This document shows, piece after piece, positions 1 to 11,301 of a DNA stretch of 64,000 nucleotides. Position numbers and translations under genes: made by a program. Location: the NCBI GenBank assembly GCA_027946365.1, contig JAPEUQ010000004.1, positions 1,984,001-2,048,000 of the forward strand. Reading direction: 5' to 3'. Each line of letters opens with the position of its first letter. The first letter of the stretch is position 1. A model generated the notes under the pieces. The model had not been told where the DNA came from, made no database searches, and was given only the letters and a program-made list of their open reading frames with translations. This stretch comes from Kalmusia sp. IMI 367209. Its lineage: Eukaryota > Ascomycota > Dothideomycetes > Pleosporales > Didymosphaeriaceae.

Positions 1-942
1 AGTGTTGGGCTCGGTGTGCTTCCAGGTTGTAGGAACAAAGTGGCAGCATCGGCGCATGATGACGTGCCAGTACCGCTTTGCTTCGCCCAAGTTCACGAAG
101 ACTAATGGCATTGTAGCGGCGATTGATGCATCTTCTTCAAGTAATTCTTCGTGCATTGCTACAGTGCGACCGTCATTGACGGTAGCAATCTGGATATCGA
201 GATTCCGGAAAGCGTCCGCGATATCGTCTTCCATATGTGAAGGACGGTAATCCTGTTGATGATATATCCGCAATCCGTGCTGGGCATGGGTCAAGGCCTT
301 GTAGCGGTCTCCGCTGTGGGATTCGAAGCACACGATGAGTAAGCATGCGATCAATGCATCTCGCGGACCAGACCCATTATCGATTGCCTGTTGTATCCTC
401 TTCAGGGCCTTCCCGTACTTCCGATAGGCAAATTGTCGTTGCAATTTTGCGAGGTCCTTCGATTCGTCATCAAGCCCATACTGGCCATCAGCCAATGTAC
501 GAAGCGATTTATGAAGCGCACCAATAGCTACAACTGCATCTCTTATAAAAACTTCAGAATGGCATCCTTGAAGCATAAGGCGGTTCCACAAGGTCCAGTC
601 CCATGCACTTTGGAATCCAGAGGTTGTTTCCTGGTGAAAATATCGGAGGTATTGGTTCTCGACATCCGTCTCGCCAGGGAGGATGTGGCTGGGCCGGGCA
701 ATCGTCAAGCTTGATATATCTTCTGTTTTAGGGAGAAGAATCCTTTCTACTCTCCTCCCAGAACTGGTTACCACCGTAGTACCCGTAACCTTAGGTGTCC
801 CTGGCGTGTAGTCACACTGGAGCTTGGCTTTGACGCAGCGAAGGCACTGCGGGTGCACCTCGTCGCACTTGACTCGTCTTTGCCTGCATGTGGCACAGCC
901 TTTCTTCGATCTCTGGTGGCTGGCTCGTTTTCCGGGCTGCAT
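1..942 (-). CDS. Zn2Cys6 (zinc binuclear cluster) transcription factor, 3' part cut off by window edge
   Basis: Reading the minus strand from the ATG at 942 gives an open frame of 314 codons that runs off the window edge without a stop. Residues 16-43 form the fungal binuclear cluster CX2CX6CX6CX2CX6C (C16, C19, C26, C33, C36, C43), preceded by a basic N-terminus; this is the DNA-binding domain of Gal4-type regulators. The rest is helical and resembles the short fungal-specific regulator class (ends in a region with YFHQETTSGFQSAWDW then helices). It sits head to head with a P450 gene 387 bp away, so local control of that P450 is a reasonable inference. Nuclear. The target is unknown. Family confident; the C-terminus is missing. 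Confidence 0.9.
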   Translation of the reverse strand, partial: MQPGKRASHQRSKKGCATCRQRRVKCDEVHPQCLRCVKAKLQCDYTPGTPKVTGTTVVTSSGRRVERILLPKTEDISSLTIARPSHILPGETDVENQYLRYFHQETTSGFQSAWDWTLWNRLMLQGCHSEVFIRDAVVAIGALHKSLRTLADGQYGLDDESKDLAKLQRQFAYRKYGKALKRIQQAIDNGSGPRDALIACLLIVCFESHSGDRYKALTHAQHGLRIYHQQDYRPSHMEDDIADAFRNLDIQIATVNDGRTVAMHEELLEEDASIAATMPLVFVNLGEAKRYWHVIMRRCCHFVPTTWKHTEPNT

Positions 943-1329
943 TGCTGGTAGAGGTGCAGGTGGAGACACAAGCAGCCGGCTCGCTTACGGAATATGGTGG
1001 CGAGCTCCTGCCACGTAAGATCGTGAAAACGGACCAGTGAGATTCATCGTATGCCCGACGCTCGTTAATATCAACCAATCAGCTCAAATGTATATCTCCT
1101 CGGTCATGTGACTGATCCTACGTCGTGCGAGCTACTCTCATCGTGCGAAATGGAGATTTAGATCTATGATGATGGTCAGGCTAAAGGTGTAATCAGACTT
1201 GGTAAACCTTGTATAAATACTCTAGTCTAATTTGTTCGTGTATTATAAACATGCAAGTTCTCCCAGTTTCTGTATGGAAGCACCAGGGATTTCGCATTCT
1301 TCTTTTCCGCAAAACCCACTTTCTTGAAA
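943..1329. promoter_or_regulatory. Divergent promoter between Zn2Cys6 gene and P450
   Basis: A 387-bp stretch separates the two divergent starts. A TATA-like element (TATAAATA) lies at 1212-1219, about 110 bp upstream of the P450 ATG at 1330. No other element is assigned. Confidence 0.5.
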
Positions 1330-2976
1330 ATGAATATGATCCTATCCCTTTTAGGCGGCTCCCTCGTTTATGTTATCTACCTTGTATACTACCGCCTATA
1401 CCTCTCCCCCATCGCCAAGTTTCCTGGTCCAAAACTCGCTGCAGCAACCTACTTGTATGAGTTTTATTACGATATCATCCTTGGAGGAAAATATATATGG
1501 AAGGTGAAAGAACTACACGAAAAGTATGGCCCGATTGTCCGCATCAATCCTGGCGGGCTCCACGTCATCGACCCAGCGTTTTGGGATGTCATGTACACTG
1601 CTAGTACAAACAGCAACAGGAGAGACAAGTGGATTTGGGAAACGGAAGGCATCGGTATACCGACGAGCATGCTAGGAACAGCGCCGCATCAACTACACAA
1701 ACAACGAAGAAATGCTGTGAATCCTTTTTTTTCAAAGCAGAACGTGCGGAAGCTGGAGCCTGGGATTGAAGGAGAGGGTGCAGGCTTTGACGAGGCGGCT
1801 CAAGACCTGTGGAGATACCGGAGAGATCATTCAGATGGAATACGCGTTTTCAGCCTTCACTAACGGTTTGTGGTTATGGATACTTTGTGGTAGACATACG
1901 CTGATATTGTACAGATGTTGTGATGCAGTATTGCTTTGATCGGTCAGACCACCACATTGAGGCGCCAGGTTTCGATCCCGCTTATTATAATACATCGTTT
2001 GGTGCTGCGAGAGCGATCGCATTGTTGAAACATGTGCCTTTGATTTTGACTATTATGAAATCTTTGCCGGAACCTGTCGCTATGAAGATGGGCGACGAAG
2101 TCTCTGCCAATATCAAACTAACTCGGGTGCGTATTCCCTTTCCTGCCTCCATTTCGACATCTTTCTCGAGTACTGATTGTAGTTCAACAGGAACGCATGG
2201 ACCAAATAGAAGACGTCCGTAGAATTGGTTTCGAAAAAGCAGACCAAGTGCACAAGACCGTCTTTCATACCTTGTTACAAAGCGATCTTCCGGCGAGTGA
2301 AAAGGAAACCAGACGTCTAGCTGAAGAAGCCGTACTTTTGGTCGGCGCAGGGACACATACCACATCTTGGGTTCTCACCATTATTACTTTTTACCTCCTT
2401 TCCAACCCCTCGTTGCTCCGCAAGCTCCGCGACGAGCTCAAAACGGTGCTGCCGAATCCAAAAAGCGAGGCGCCACTGATGGAGCTAGAGAAGCTCCCAT
2501 TTTTGACCGCCGTGTTGAAGGAAGGGTTGAGAATGGGCTATGGAGCAACAGTGAGGAGCTCACGAATTGCACCGGATACATCGTTGAGGTACGGGGACTG
2601 GATCATACCAGCTCGCACACCAGTCGGTATGACGATCCCACTTACGCACCATGACGAGTCCATCTTCCCCAATTCGCATTCTTTCGAACCTCGCCGCTGG
2701 TTAGAACCTAATGCGGCTCAACTGGAAAAGTATCTTGTCTCATTTTCGAAGGGATCGCGAAACTGTGTAGGGATGAATTTAGCGTGGGCAGAGATGTACA
2801 TGTGTACTGCAGCGGTGTTCCGGCGGTTCGGCTCGAGGGATGTAAGAGAGTCTGAAGACCTGGGGTTCTTGGAATTATTTGAGACGGATGAGAGCGATGT
2901 GCGCTTGGTGAGCGATATGTTCTTCCCCGTTGCGAAGGAAGGGTCCAAGGGAATCAGAGTAAAGATATCGACTTGA
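1330..2976 (+). CDS. Cytochrome P450 monooxygenase (trichodiene-oxygenase-like class), single-base frameshift in exon 1
   Basis: Heme-thiolate monooxygenase, ER-anchored by an N-terminal hydrophobic helix. Three exons fit: 1330-1865, 1915-2126 and 2191-2976, with GT-AG introns of 49 and 64 bp. Motifs seen are the proline hinge (FPGPK), I-helix AGTHTT, K-helix EGLR, the FEPRRW region and the heme loop FSKGSRNCVG with its Cys near residue 441. Total length about 510 aa is normal. The start at 1330 is the first ATG before the membrane helix. One anomaly: at 1771-1772 an extra G throws the frame off; beyond it the family-like text (ending in FSAFTN) continues in the next frame up to the first intron. 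Either a sequencing indel or a disabled gene. The substrate cannot be read from sequence; the resemblance to fungal terpene-oxidising P450s is from family knowledge only. Confidence 0.85.
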
Positions 2977-3907
2977 TAGGTTGCGTGTATACCTCAGTAT
3001 CATTGCAAATTAGTACGTAGAGATCACAACACTGTGATTTAGAACTAGCGTAATTTTCGTGATCATGAAGTCCGACCAGAGTAAGTCGGTAGTAGGGAGA
3101 ACCGATAATAAAGAGACGGATTTCATGCATCATCATCATCGCCATCATCGCGTGGCTTAGTGAGGTTTCCCAGCTGCCCCTTGTCTTCTCTTCTCGGCGA
3201 GTGCTCATCAATTCAAGGATACTTACAAATTGTAATGGTCACGAGCAGATCTTCTGCTATAGAATGTAGGGTCGTGCTTGTATTTTTTTTCGTACGGCCC
3301 CTCCCTGCACTCGATCAATACTACACCGTTGTTCCAGCAGACAATCTGTTTGAATGACAATGTCATCAAATGGGTTACTAGTGAAGTGCATGACGGAGGG
3401 TGTTATACAATTAGATTTCCATTTCCGGTGCGATCAACTGCCGACTCGTCATGCATGTATTAACGTGGTTTGTATATTGAAGTATGGGTTAGAAAGCAGG
3501 ACAGTGACTACAAAAGCTACAACCACCAAAAAGTTTAAAATAGATTACCTGTCGAATAACTAAAATGGTCGGCGCTCAAGCGTACTGCCCATGCCCACTG
3601 CTGTGGTAGGCGTTCTGCGCCAAGCCATGACGTACGTGGGGACGGCCCCAGCTCACCTTCGACGCTTTACATGCCTCACGCCGAGAATAGCGACTGTACA
3701 CTCAGCACAATCAGCGAACGCCTTGCAGCCTCACCTCTCGTACACAATGGACGCCAACAGTCGGCCCGTCTGCTCGCGATGCACCAGCTGCACGTTTCAT
3801 GAGCGTCCACTACTCTACTAATGCCGTGTACGACTTACTGCTACAGCCTCAAGCTACATCTTGCGCGCTTTCACGAATCCGCCGCGTCTCGTCGTGCCCG
3901 TTGAACA
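2977..3907. other. Intergenic, 931 bp
   Basis: Holds the 3' end of the P450 gene and the upstream region of the DUF7053 gene. Several short open frames overlap each other and none resembles a protein. Nothing else recognised. Confidence 0.6.
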
Positions 3908-4579
3908 ATGACCCTCGCGAAGCACAATTACCACACCGCGGCAGCCATCCCCTCACACCTCTCGCCCGACGATGTTATCAATGCGCTCCACGACCACACC
4001 ACTTGTCTAACGCTCCAGGCTCTCACGGCCGGCCACGAGAAACTGTCTTCCACCAACCCAGCTACACTAAAAGACACGTTTTGGTACCCAATTGACAAGT
4101 ACCCCACCTCTACGTACCGCGTCACGGAGATCATAAACTACTTGCCGTGGTTCTCGTGGTCGAATTACGAGCTCACGTTCCCGTCGTGCTTCCAAAATAC
4201 GCCCAATGGACTGAAGACGCGCGCGGATACGGGTAGGGTGGTGCTGAGGGCAGAATTTCGTGTACTAGAGGGGAGCAAAATGGAGGGCGTGGTCGATGGT
4301 GAAGGAGGAGGGTTGGGGCAAGTCGACTGGGTGCTTGTGGAAGATGTGGAGGTGCAATGTAGTTGGTGGATGATGCCGCTTGTACGGCCGAAGATGGAGG
4401 AGGCGCACCGGGACATTTGTCGGAAGGTGGTCGAGAAAGTGATTGAGAAGCAGCGGGAGGCGGCTGCGAGCACGGCTGCGAAGGGCAAGAGGAGGGGTAG
4501 GGTTCAAGTACCTTTGAATAAGTTTGAAGTAGGAGAGGGAGTGGACTCGCCTATTGCGGAGAAGATAACATATGGGTAA
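3908..4579 (+). CDS. DUF7053 family protein
   Basis: Intronless 223-aa protein. The N-terminal part (about residues 1-190) has the layout of the fungal DUF7053 family: a start segment like HYHTAAAIP-x-HLSPDDVI, a central FWYPIDKYP segment, a YELTFPSCFQNTPNGLKTRADT-like region and a final amphipathic helix with DWVLVEDVEVQC. The tail (about 180-223) is basic and low in order. No signal peptide or membrane helix, so a cytosolic protein is inferred. Family function is not established; a steroidogenic-acute-regulatory-like lipid-binding fold has been suspected for such proteins, but I cannot show it here. The start at 3908 is the first in-frame ATG. Confidence 0.8.
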   Translation: MTLAKHNYHTAAAIPSHLSPDDVINALHDHTTCLTLQALTAGHEKLSSTNPATLKDTFWYPIDKYPTSTYRVTEIINYLPWFSWSNYELTFPSCFQNTPNGLKTRADTGRVVLRAEFRVLEGSKMEGVVDGEGGGLGQVDWVLVEDVEVQCSWWMMPLVRPKMEEAHRDICRKVVEKVIEKQREAAASTAAKGKRRGRVQVPLNKFEVGEGVDSPIAEKITYG

Positions 4580-4765
4580 GAATCAAGGTTGCGGATAGAC
4601 ATCAATGTGGTTTTGTGTCATTGCAGCGCAGCGCAAGATGATATGTAACATGTCTAAGTAAAATAGTAGCTAATGCCACAAAGATATTGTTGAATCAAAG
4701 GTCCCATACATATCTGAACAATGATAAGCTATGACGAACTCGTCGCCTCTGTCGCTACTCTGATC

Positions 4766-5715
4766 TCAGTCTGACCGTCCGCCGTAAACACACCTCTTAA
4801 CCGCTTGATTTCGTCTTCCGAAAGACCTACCTCTTGCTTGAAGTATCTCTCGGCGCCGCCCCCACCTCTTCTCCACCTCTGCCACTAACGCTTTCATGCT
4901 CTCTTCCCGCGCTCCTACCATGCGATTACACTTTCTCTTCGCCTCCTCCGGCCCATACTCCTCAAACGCCCCTTTCTTCAGCAATCTCTCCACGTTGATG
5001 TGTCGCGTAGGCGCCAGACCGAGCTCGGAGAGTGTATACTCGTGCACAACACTAGCGGACGGAACGTGAAGGAGCAGCAAGAGCAGGGATATGAAGACAC
5101 CAGTGCGGTTATTACCCGTAGTGCAGTGCATGAAGAGCGCTGGTAGTGGAGTTTCAGAACTCATTGAAGCAAGCAAATGCGTGAGAACAGTGCGAAACAT
5201 CGGGGCACCAGCGGTGAGGATCTCGACGAACGCCGTTACTATACCCTGCATCTGCTGCGTTAGAGCATATATTAGGAACGTGGGGGAAGGTCGCTCACAT
5301 CAGTCCCCTCGCCCGCATACAGTTCATATCTCCTTCGTGCCGCCTCATGTGTGTACTCCTCCTCAGCGAATACGGGCGTCCATCTTCGTTGTATCCTAGG
5401 AATTTCTTTGTACCCACCTGTTTTCTCGATTTGCTGCTTGCTTCGCAGATCGAAGTCGGTCTTTATGCCCAGGTTGTGCAACCTCTTCTCCCCTTCCGGC
5501 GTCACTCGATTTGTGTCTGAACCGCGATAGAGGATGCCCCGGCGAACGTGGCGGGGTGATGTCTGTGTTGGTGTACAGATGGGCCAGCCACCGACATCGC
5601 GGAAGTTGGAGAGACCGGGAATGACGTGAAACGGCGCGAAGTCTGGATGCGAGGGGCGGGAAGGAGTTTCGGTGGGCCGCACAGGCCGCGTTTCAAAGGG
5701 TTCGACAGACAGCAT
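4766..5715 (-). CDS. Tyrosine phosphatase, IphP/Siw14-like (Y_phosphatase3), likely C-terminal frameshift
   Basis: Dual-specificity or phosphoinositide-type phosphatase. Exon 1 is 5715-5299 and exon 2 runs from 5254, with a 44-bp intron at 5255-5298. N-terminal NFRDVGG and LYRGSD segments are typical of the family, followed by DLRS and the catalytic P-loop HCTTGNNRTG (CX5R: nucleophile about C183, R189). The frame as read stops at 4766 and gives about 301 aa. However, at 4859-4863 a run of five C (G on the coding strand) appears one base too long: the next frame continues with text ending in GLSEDEIKRLRG, as seen at family C-termini, and stops at 4729 (about 313 aa). Translation could also start upstream, since the frame is open to 5919; the ATG at 5715 was chosen because family similarity starts soon after it. 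Confidence 0.85.
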
Positions 5716-7155
5716 GGCTCCGGTGAGTCGAATGCTCGGGAAGAAGCACGCGCAATTGCGAAATACTACCACATGATCGGAAAGCTCAAATGTAACGGGT
5801 TGGAGCCAAAACCCTAGCCTAGAAATTCTGCGGCGATTCAAAAATGGTATGCTGTAGAGGCATAATGGAGGCTTGAAAAATGGTACGCACGATCGGAGCA
5901 GCGGCAGTGGTGGGGTCATGGTAGAGACCCCACGTTCTGTACGATGTGCTTTCTTCCCCTGCTAGCGCTATGCACGCCGGTAGATATGTCACATTCTTGC
6001 ATGTGCTTTGCCAAGAGGCTCAAGTTACGTTGTTGCTCACATACTATGTACCTCCTCGAAGCCAGAATCATCAACAGAGATACGCACCTATATGGTTTCT
6101 TGTAGATTACATGAAACCCATACCATACCATAACTTCTGCACGATCACTTGTCTCCCAGGATCATGACTCCGCTCGATCGAAAAACAGCATGGCTAGATT
6201 TCAATAATGACTTCTTCCCGAGAATCGATATGGCAGTATGGAGGCGTGGTCACGACCCACAACCCAATACTTATAGCAACTTCTTCATATCTGCACCGTG
6301 ACACTGTTGAGCGTGTCACTCATGCCGCATTGATACATATGTGGACATGAAGTCCTCACAACAGGACGTAGGAAGGCACATGAAGCGGTTCTGCATGACT
6401 TAGTGTCCACTGCTTTCTCGAAACTCCTATGTGCGTCGGCGGAAAGAGGATCTAGGATGGGAAATATACAACGGTGAGTAATGCTGTGGTGATCTGCGTC
6501 TGGCTCGTGAAGACAGATTGACAGTGTCTTACCGCGAGGAGTCATTATCAGTAATGAAAACCGACCTTGGCGAAGTGGGTACCCAATTTGCGATTTGGCT
6601 GGCAATCCCGCGCGAAACATATTGAAAACATTGGCCAATCTCTTGAAGTAAGAGCCTGGTAGGTCCAACCAAGTACATATCCACGACTTCTCTTGCTTGA
6701 CTCACAACAATGTGGGCTATTACCCCGCACTGTAGTATATGGTAGAGAGGCCAGATCATCTTAACGAATCGCGCAGGCTTTAGCTTCGATTTGCTTTACA
6801 GTGGTTAGGTAATCCGGTAGGCGATCCCGTTCTTAGGGGCGGTATCAATATAGTCAGAGGGTACCATTATCGGCCACTCATCTACTCCTATCCTCGATTA
6901 CTACGCTACCCAAAGTGACGACACTACAGTCACCTAGTTTAAATTTTTGTACCATTTAGAGGTGTCTGTTCTTTCTCTCGTGGTCTCGACTATTGACTCA
7001 GACCTCTGAAGAGTATTTAAATCCTCTCGCGGCCCCTTACCATACTTCTCCACTCTACTCACCAAGAAGTATTTGAACATACGGACTCTCGACCAAATTT
7101 CCAACTCTTTCCATTGCCTTACTACGGTAGAAATACGTGATTCATACTGAAAAAC
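5716..7155. other. Intergenic, about 1.4 kb
   Basis: The first part may be 5' UTR of the phosphatase. Minus-strand open frames at 6285-6760 share no recognisable motif and lack a consistent spliced model. Nothing else supported. Confidence 0.5.
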
Positions 7156-8859
7156 ATGAGGCGCTCTATCAGTGCAAAGGGCAAGCAACCGGCTACACCG
7201 CCACCGCTAGATATCTCTCGAAGCTTTTCACGTACAGATAAAGACCCGGTCTCCGATAGGGATCCCGAATCAGCAGATTCTGATTCAAGCATTTGGAGCT
7301 ATGATTCGGAATTTCTCATTTCGGATACCGAGAACTATATTGCCTCCGTGAAAGAAAGGGCACTGGAAGATATCTATAAAGTAGATTACAAGGGGATGCA
7401 ATGGTGGACCACAGGGCCCTTCGAACCTCTACCAACAGAAGTCGAGCCTCAATCTGCCAGTCCGCCACAACAGGCAGAATCTAGCGCAACCGCGAGGAAG
7501 CATATGAGGTTGGTATTTCCCTATCACCTCTCGATGTATTTATTTGCAAGAACTGACAAAGTTCTAGGGAAGAATCGAGCTTAGAGGAAAGTCCTGGCTC
7601 ATCAGACACAGGATCAGACGCAGATTTTCTGCCCGCCCCCGTATCAGCCATCGCGGTTGGTATGAGAACAACGGAAAAATACAATATTAGTGGAGAGGAC
7701 TATATTGCTGAAAAGTTTTGGAAACAACTGGGTTTAAGCGTTCAGCAGACCCGATGGCGGTATGCAAACTATGATGACGCCGAGGTCATCAAAGCGGATT
7801 GGATCTGCGCGGAAGACCTCTGTTCTAGAGGAAAGTTGATCGTCAACGCGGGAGTGAAGACATTTCATCCATCAGGCCAAGAATCTGGGAAATGGGAAGG
7901 GAAATGTGGTACTTGTGATCTTACAGTAAAGGTTCCAGTTCGGAGTTCTGTTAAAAAGCTGCCAAGGGGTGAGAAAACTAATTCCGTCAAATTGATCCCA
8001 TTAGCAAAGCCGGGCGAGCCTATATTAGGCTGGCTTTGTGGCTGTTCAGAAGCCAAATGCAGGGTCAACATAAATCACCCTCAAATAGGAAGATGTCAGA
8101 AAAATTACTGTGAAAGGGCAAGAGAGGATGAGGGAAACCATGCTGTGCTTGCGCCAAAGAATGGTAGAGTTAACGGTAAATATTATCGTGATATTAAGCG
8201 CATCAAGAAACCAAAGACGTCTGTGGGGGACCACACAATAGAAAAGGCCTATCCTCAACTAAGCCAACGTGCACAAGGCAAACAGTCCGTACCAGGGAAT
8301 CCTCCAAGGATGGTATCTTCTTCTTTTCCAAGACTCAAAATTGGTGGAATAATCTATGCCAAAGACACCGAATGGCAGGATACATACAAGGATTTGAATG
8401 AGGCTCCGCCCCAGTATACCAGAATACCTCCCGTCAAGAAAATTCCACATGGATTCGAGCGCTGTTTATGGGTTGACTTTGATGGCTGTTTTAAAAGGAA
8501 TCCCGGGACAATGTATTGCAATCGACTGCATAGGCGGACACATCCTGATTTGGGTGATCGCCAAGTGCTGGTATGCACGTTTCCCAGAATGTGGGCTTGT
8601 TGTAGACCCGGACACTTGCCAGAAATACAATGCAGAGAAGAAGACCTGGTCTCCGACGACTATTTTCTTCATTCCCGAGAAGGAACAAAAATTTCTTGTC
8701 TGGGTCTGCCAGGAATGTCAAAACAGAGGCGAAAAGTTTCAACGTTGGGAGGACGGAACACCCAAGGCGATGTTTCCGGATGATCCAGAATGCTTCGAAT
8801 GTGGCGCACGGCGAGAGACTGCGGGGGCAATACCTTTTGGATTACCAGATATTGATTGA
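7156..8859 (+). CDS. Cysteine-rich protein of unknown function, probable frameshift near 8565
   Basis: Exon 1 is 7156-7508, the intron 7509-7567 (branch-like CTGAC close to the acceptor), and exon 2 starts at 7568. The N-terminal 120 residues are Ser/Pro/Asp-rich and low in order. The rest carries spaced cysteines in CxxC-type pairs (KCGTCDL, GWLCGCSEAKC, RCQKNYC, a central ERCLWVDFDGC and a final VCQECQ plus ECFECG pair), suggesting a structural-zinc protein. The frame used to about 8564 shifts by one base; from 8566 the next frame gives clear protein text ending at 8859. Removing one base (G at about 8565) makes one protein of about 547 aa. No signal peptide, so it is probably intracellular. 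I do not recognise the family; it may be lineage-restricted. Confidence 0.65.
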
Positions 8860-9759
8860 TAATCTTGTTCTAATCAACAGGTGTTTGGGTTGGCGTTTCA
8901 GTTCTGGGTGCTCTCGGTTCTGTTTCTTGTGCCAATACGGAGCTCCAGTTTCCTTCTACTTTTCCCTGGATTCTTTTATTGGCTTATGTACATCATTTGT
9001 TTCTTGTACTCGGGGCGTCTACATTGGTCTAGGTTTTTCTAATCGGTTGGCTTTTGTACTGTGGACTTTTTGTACTCTGTTATATAGTGTGCATATTGTT
9101 GGTTGCTTTGGTTTCTTGTTTAACCGACCTAGTACGCTCATTCATATCAAATCAATTAATTGCTGTCTACTTGACTGCTCATTGTTCACAGCCTCCAAAA
9201 ACCACTCATGACCATGAATTCATCGGGCATTTGGGTTAAGTAGTATCACTGGATACCATACGACATATGCACTAGGCAGTTGTTGCTTTCCCAGGGAAAT
9301 GACAAAACCATGATAGATAGCAGGGTCTAGATGACATAGACTCATGATGTGGCTTCTATAATTTTTTGGGTTCTGCTATCGTTCGAGATCTAAAATTGTG
9401 CACCATGTACGCGTTACTTCGATGATATGTGTACCCTTACAGCTTCTGTAAGAGGCAACTGATTCAGCTATTGTATTGAGCCTAAAGTGTGACCAAGGGT
9501 AGGATACACAGTAGCACAATACAAACTGAGCCTAGCTGTAGATATGGTGGAAAAGCTAGCATAAGATAGCTCTATTATACCAAAACACTCGTACGACGGC
9601 GAAGCTCTTCACTTATGGTGGGACACATCTGGCTTGAATTACTGATTAGTCCTTGTAATACAGAGCCGCTGTATGGGCCATTGCGCATATGATCTATACT
9701 GAAATAAATCGAGCCCCGATCTGTACCTGGACTTTACTATATTCCGCTACAAGCTGTAC
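8860..9759. other. Intergenic, 900 bp between convergent genes
   Basis: T-rich start, probably 3' UTR of the Cys-rich gene, then unremarkable sequence up to the stop of the minus-strand beta-propeller gene. No supported gene or repeat. Confidence 0.5.
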
Positions 9760-11050
9760 TTAGTCGACCCACACACCCTCACCTAGGCTGTCGAAAGCCA
9801 GATCAATCCGACCATAGCTCTTCAACTTCGGTGCCGCAGCAGCATCGCTCTTCACGTTCAACATCCACACATCCTCAAGGAATTCGTCACTTGCGACCTT
9901 CACATCACCTTCCTCACCCATCACGGTAGTTCCCTGATCCAAACCAATAAAGGCGGTATAGCCTACAGGCGAGTTTGTGACCGCGACAATATCATTTCCA
10001 ACGAATGGTGCAGGGGAGATTTGTCCTGTGAAGAAACCACCATCGCCAGTCCAGCCAGCGCGCGCCACTGCATTTATAACTGCACCGGTAGTTGCGTCGA
10101 GGCTGAAGACAGTGACGACTACCTGCGATGGAGATTGTGATAGTGTCCAGAGACTGTTCTTTGAAGAGGAAATAGTGAGAGAGTCGGTCTTGAATTGTGT
10201 GGCGTCCATTGAGCTGGGAAGAATCTTGAATCGTGATGGTGACGCTGGCGCTGCGGCGCCTTGCAAAGGAATAGTAACGAGTTCGTTGGTATCTTTGGTT
10301 ACGACATAGACCAAGTTGCCCGTCGGATGTGTTACCATCTGCTCAGCGTTGGTAACGTTTGCTAGGATATCTGTTTGATTCTGATCGTTTAGGGTCGAGT
10401 CTTCAGATATGTAGAAATTGAAGATGGAAGTTGCGGCTGACTGGGACGCATGGGAGTCTAGAGCGTGGAGATGACGGCCGTTTGGACTCCAAGCCAGAGA
10501 CCTAATGTCACCAGCAAACTCCTTCGAGCGCAAAGATTTGAATCCTGAAACTGAGGTGGAGAACAGGACACTGCAGTTCCCTGTCGATGCGGAGCCATAG
10601 ATTGAATATGGAGCTTGATTGCTGGGCGTGATGTGGAGCGTACTGAACGCAGTCGTATTGCCTGTTTGTTGTTAACAAATTCATTCCACATCTCAAAATA
10701 ATACGACTTACATGAAGCTGGTATTGTGGCATTGCCCTCAGTGATCAATGAATAGTCCGCTTGAATGGCATATTTCGTAAGACTTCCATCCTGCGGGCTG
10801 CTTGTAAACAAGAATTTCTTCGAATGCTATTTGATGAATTAGAATCCGAACGTTGGAAATGATCGGGACAACAAACATCAATAGCGAGGGAAGGGTTGGC
10901 AGTTATCGTGGGGATGATCCCCATTTCCACTAGCGTGCGAAGCTCATCGTCGAGTTCGAGAGCGTGAAGCGCAGTGGACGCGAGTTGCCCAACATAGAAA
11001 TGATGCACCTTTGCAGAAGCAACAGACAAGAAGAGAAGTAAACCAAGCAT
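9760..11050 (-). CDS. Secreted 3-carboxy-cis,cis-muconate cyclase-like beta-propeller (lactonase family)
   Basis: Three exons: 11050-10877, 10826-10712 and 10661-9760, with two 50-bp introns. The 396-aa product begins with a clear signal peptide (hydrophobic core LGLLLFLSV, cleavage near ASA-KV). The mature part shows the repeating blade pattern of seven-bladed lactonase propellers: HHFYVGQLAS, then FLFTSSPQDGSLTKY, LAWSPNGRHLHALD, MVTHPTGNLVYVV and LWTLSQSP. Known relatives are fungal 3-carboxy-cis,cis-muconate lactonizing enzymes of the protocatechuate branch of the beta-ketoadipate pathway and 6-phosphogluconolactonases. The signal peptide argues that this member is exported and may not have the cytosolic role. 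Fold confident; substrate unknown. Confidence 0.85.
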
Positions 11051-11301
11051 GGTGAATTCGTATGCACAAGACTGATGCCAAAGGTGAAGTCCAATTTGAA
11101 GAATATCTTGACCACCAAGCTTCGAGCGAGCCCCAGCATGAAGTATAGCAGATCGAATGTAGTGTTCCTTCCATCCTTCTGGATTGCGGGGTGCAGATGA
11201 ACCAGGGGTTCATATCTGCCGGTTCTCAATCTGGCAGAACGCCAGTCGGCGAATAGCGCATACCCCTGTAAATTGGTCCCTTACTTTCCACTCAAACATA
11301 T

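Noticed and set aside
1741..1790. A 29-45 bp intron explaining the P450 frame break
   Set aside because: It would remove conserved residues (KLEP region), is shorter than any other intron in this window, and lacks a branch point.
6285..6760. Minus-strand open frames of 76-127 codons
   Set aside because: No motif, several overlapping frames, no splice model that joins them.
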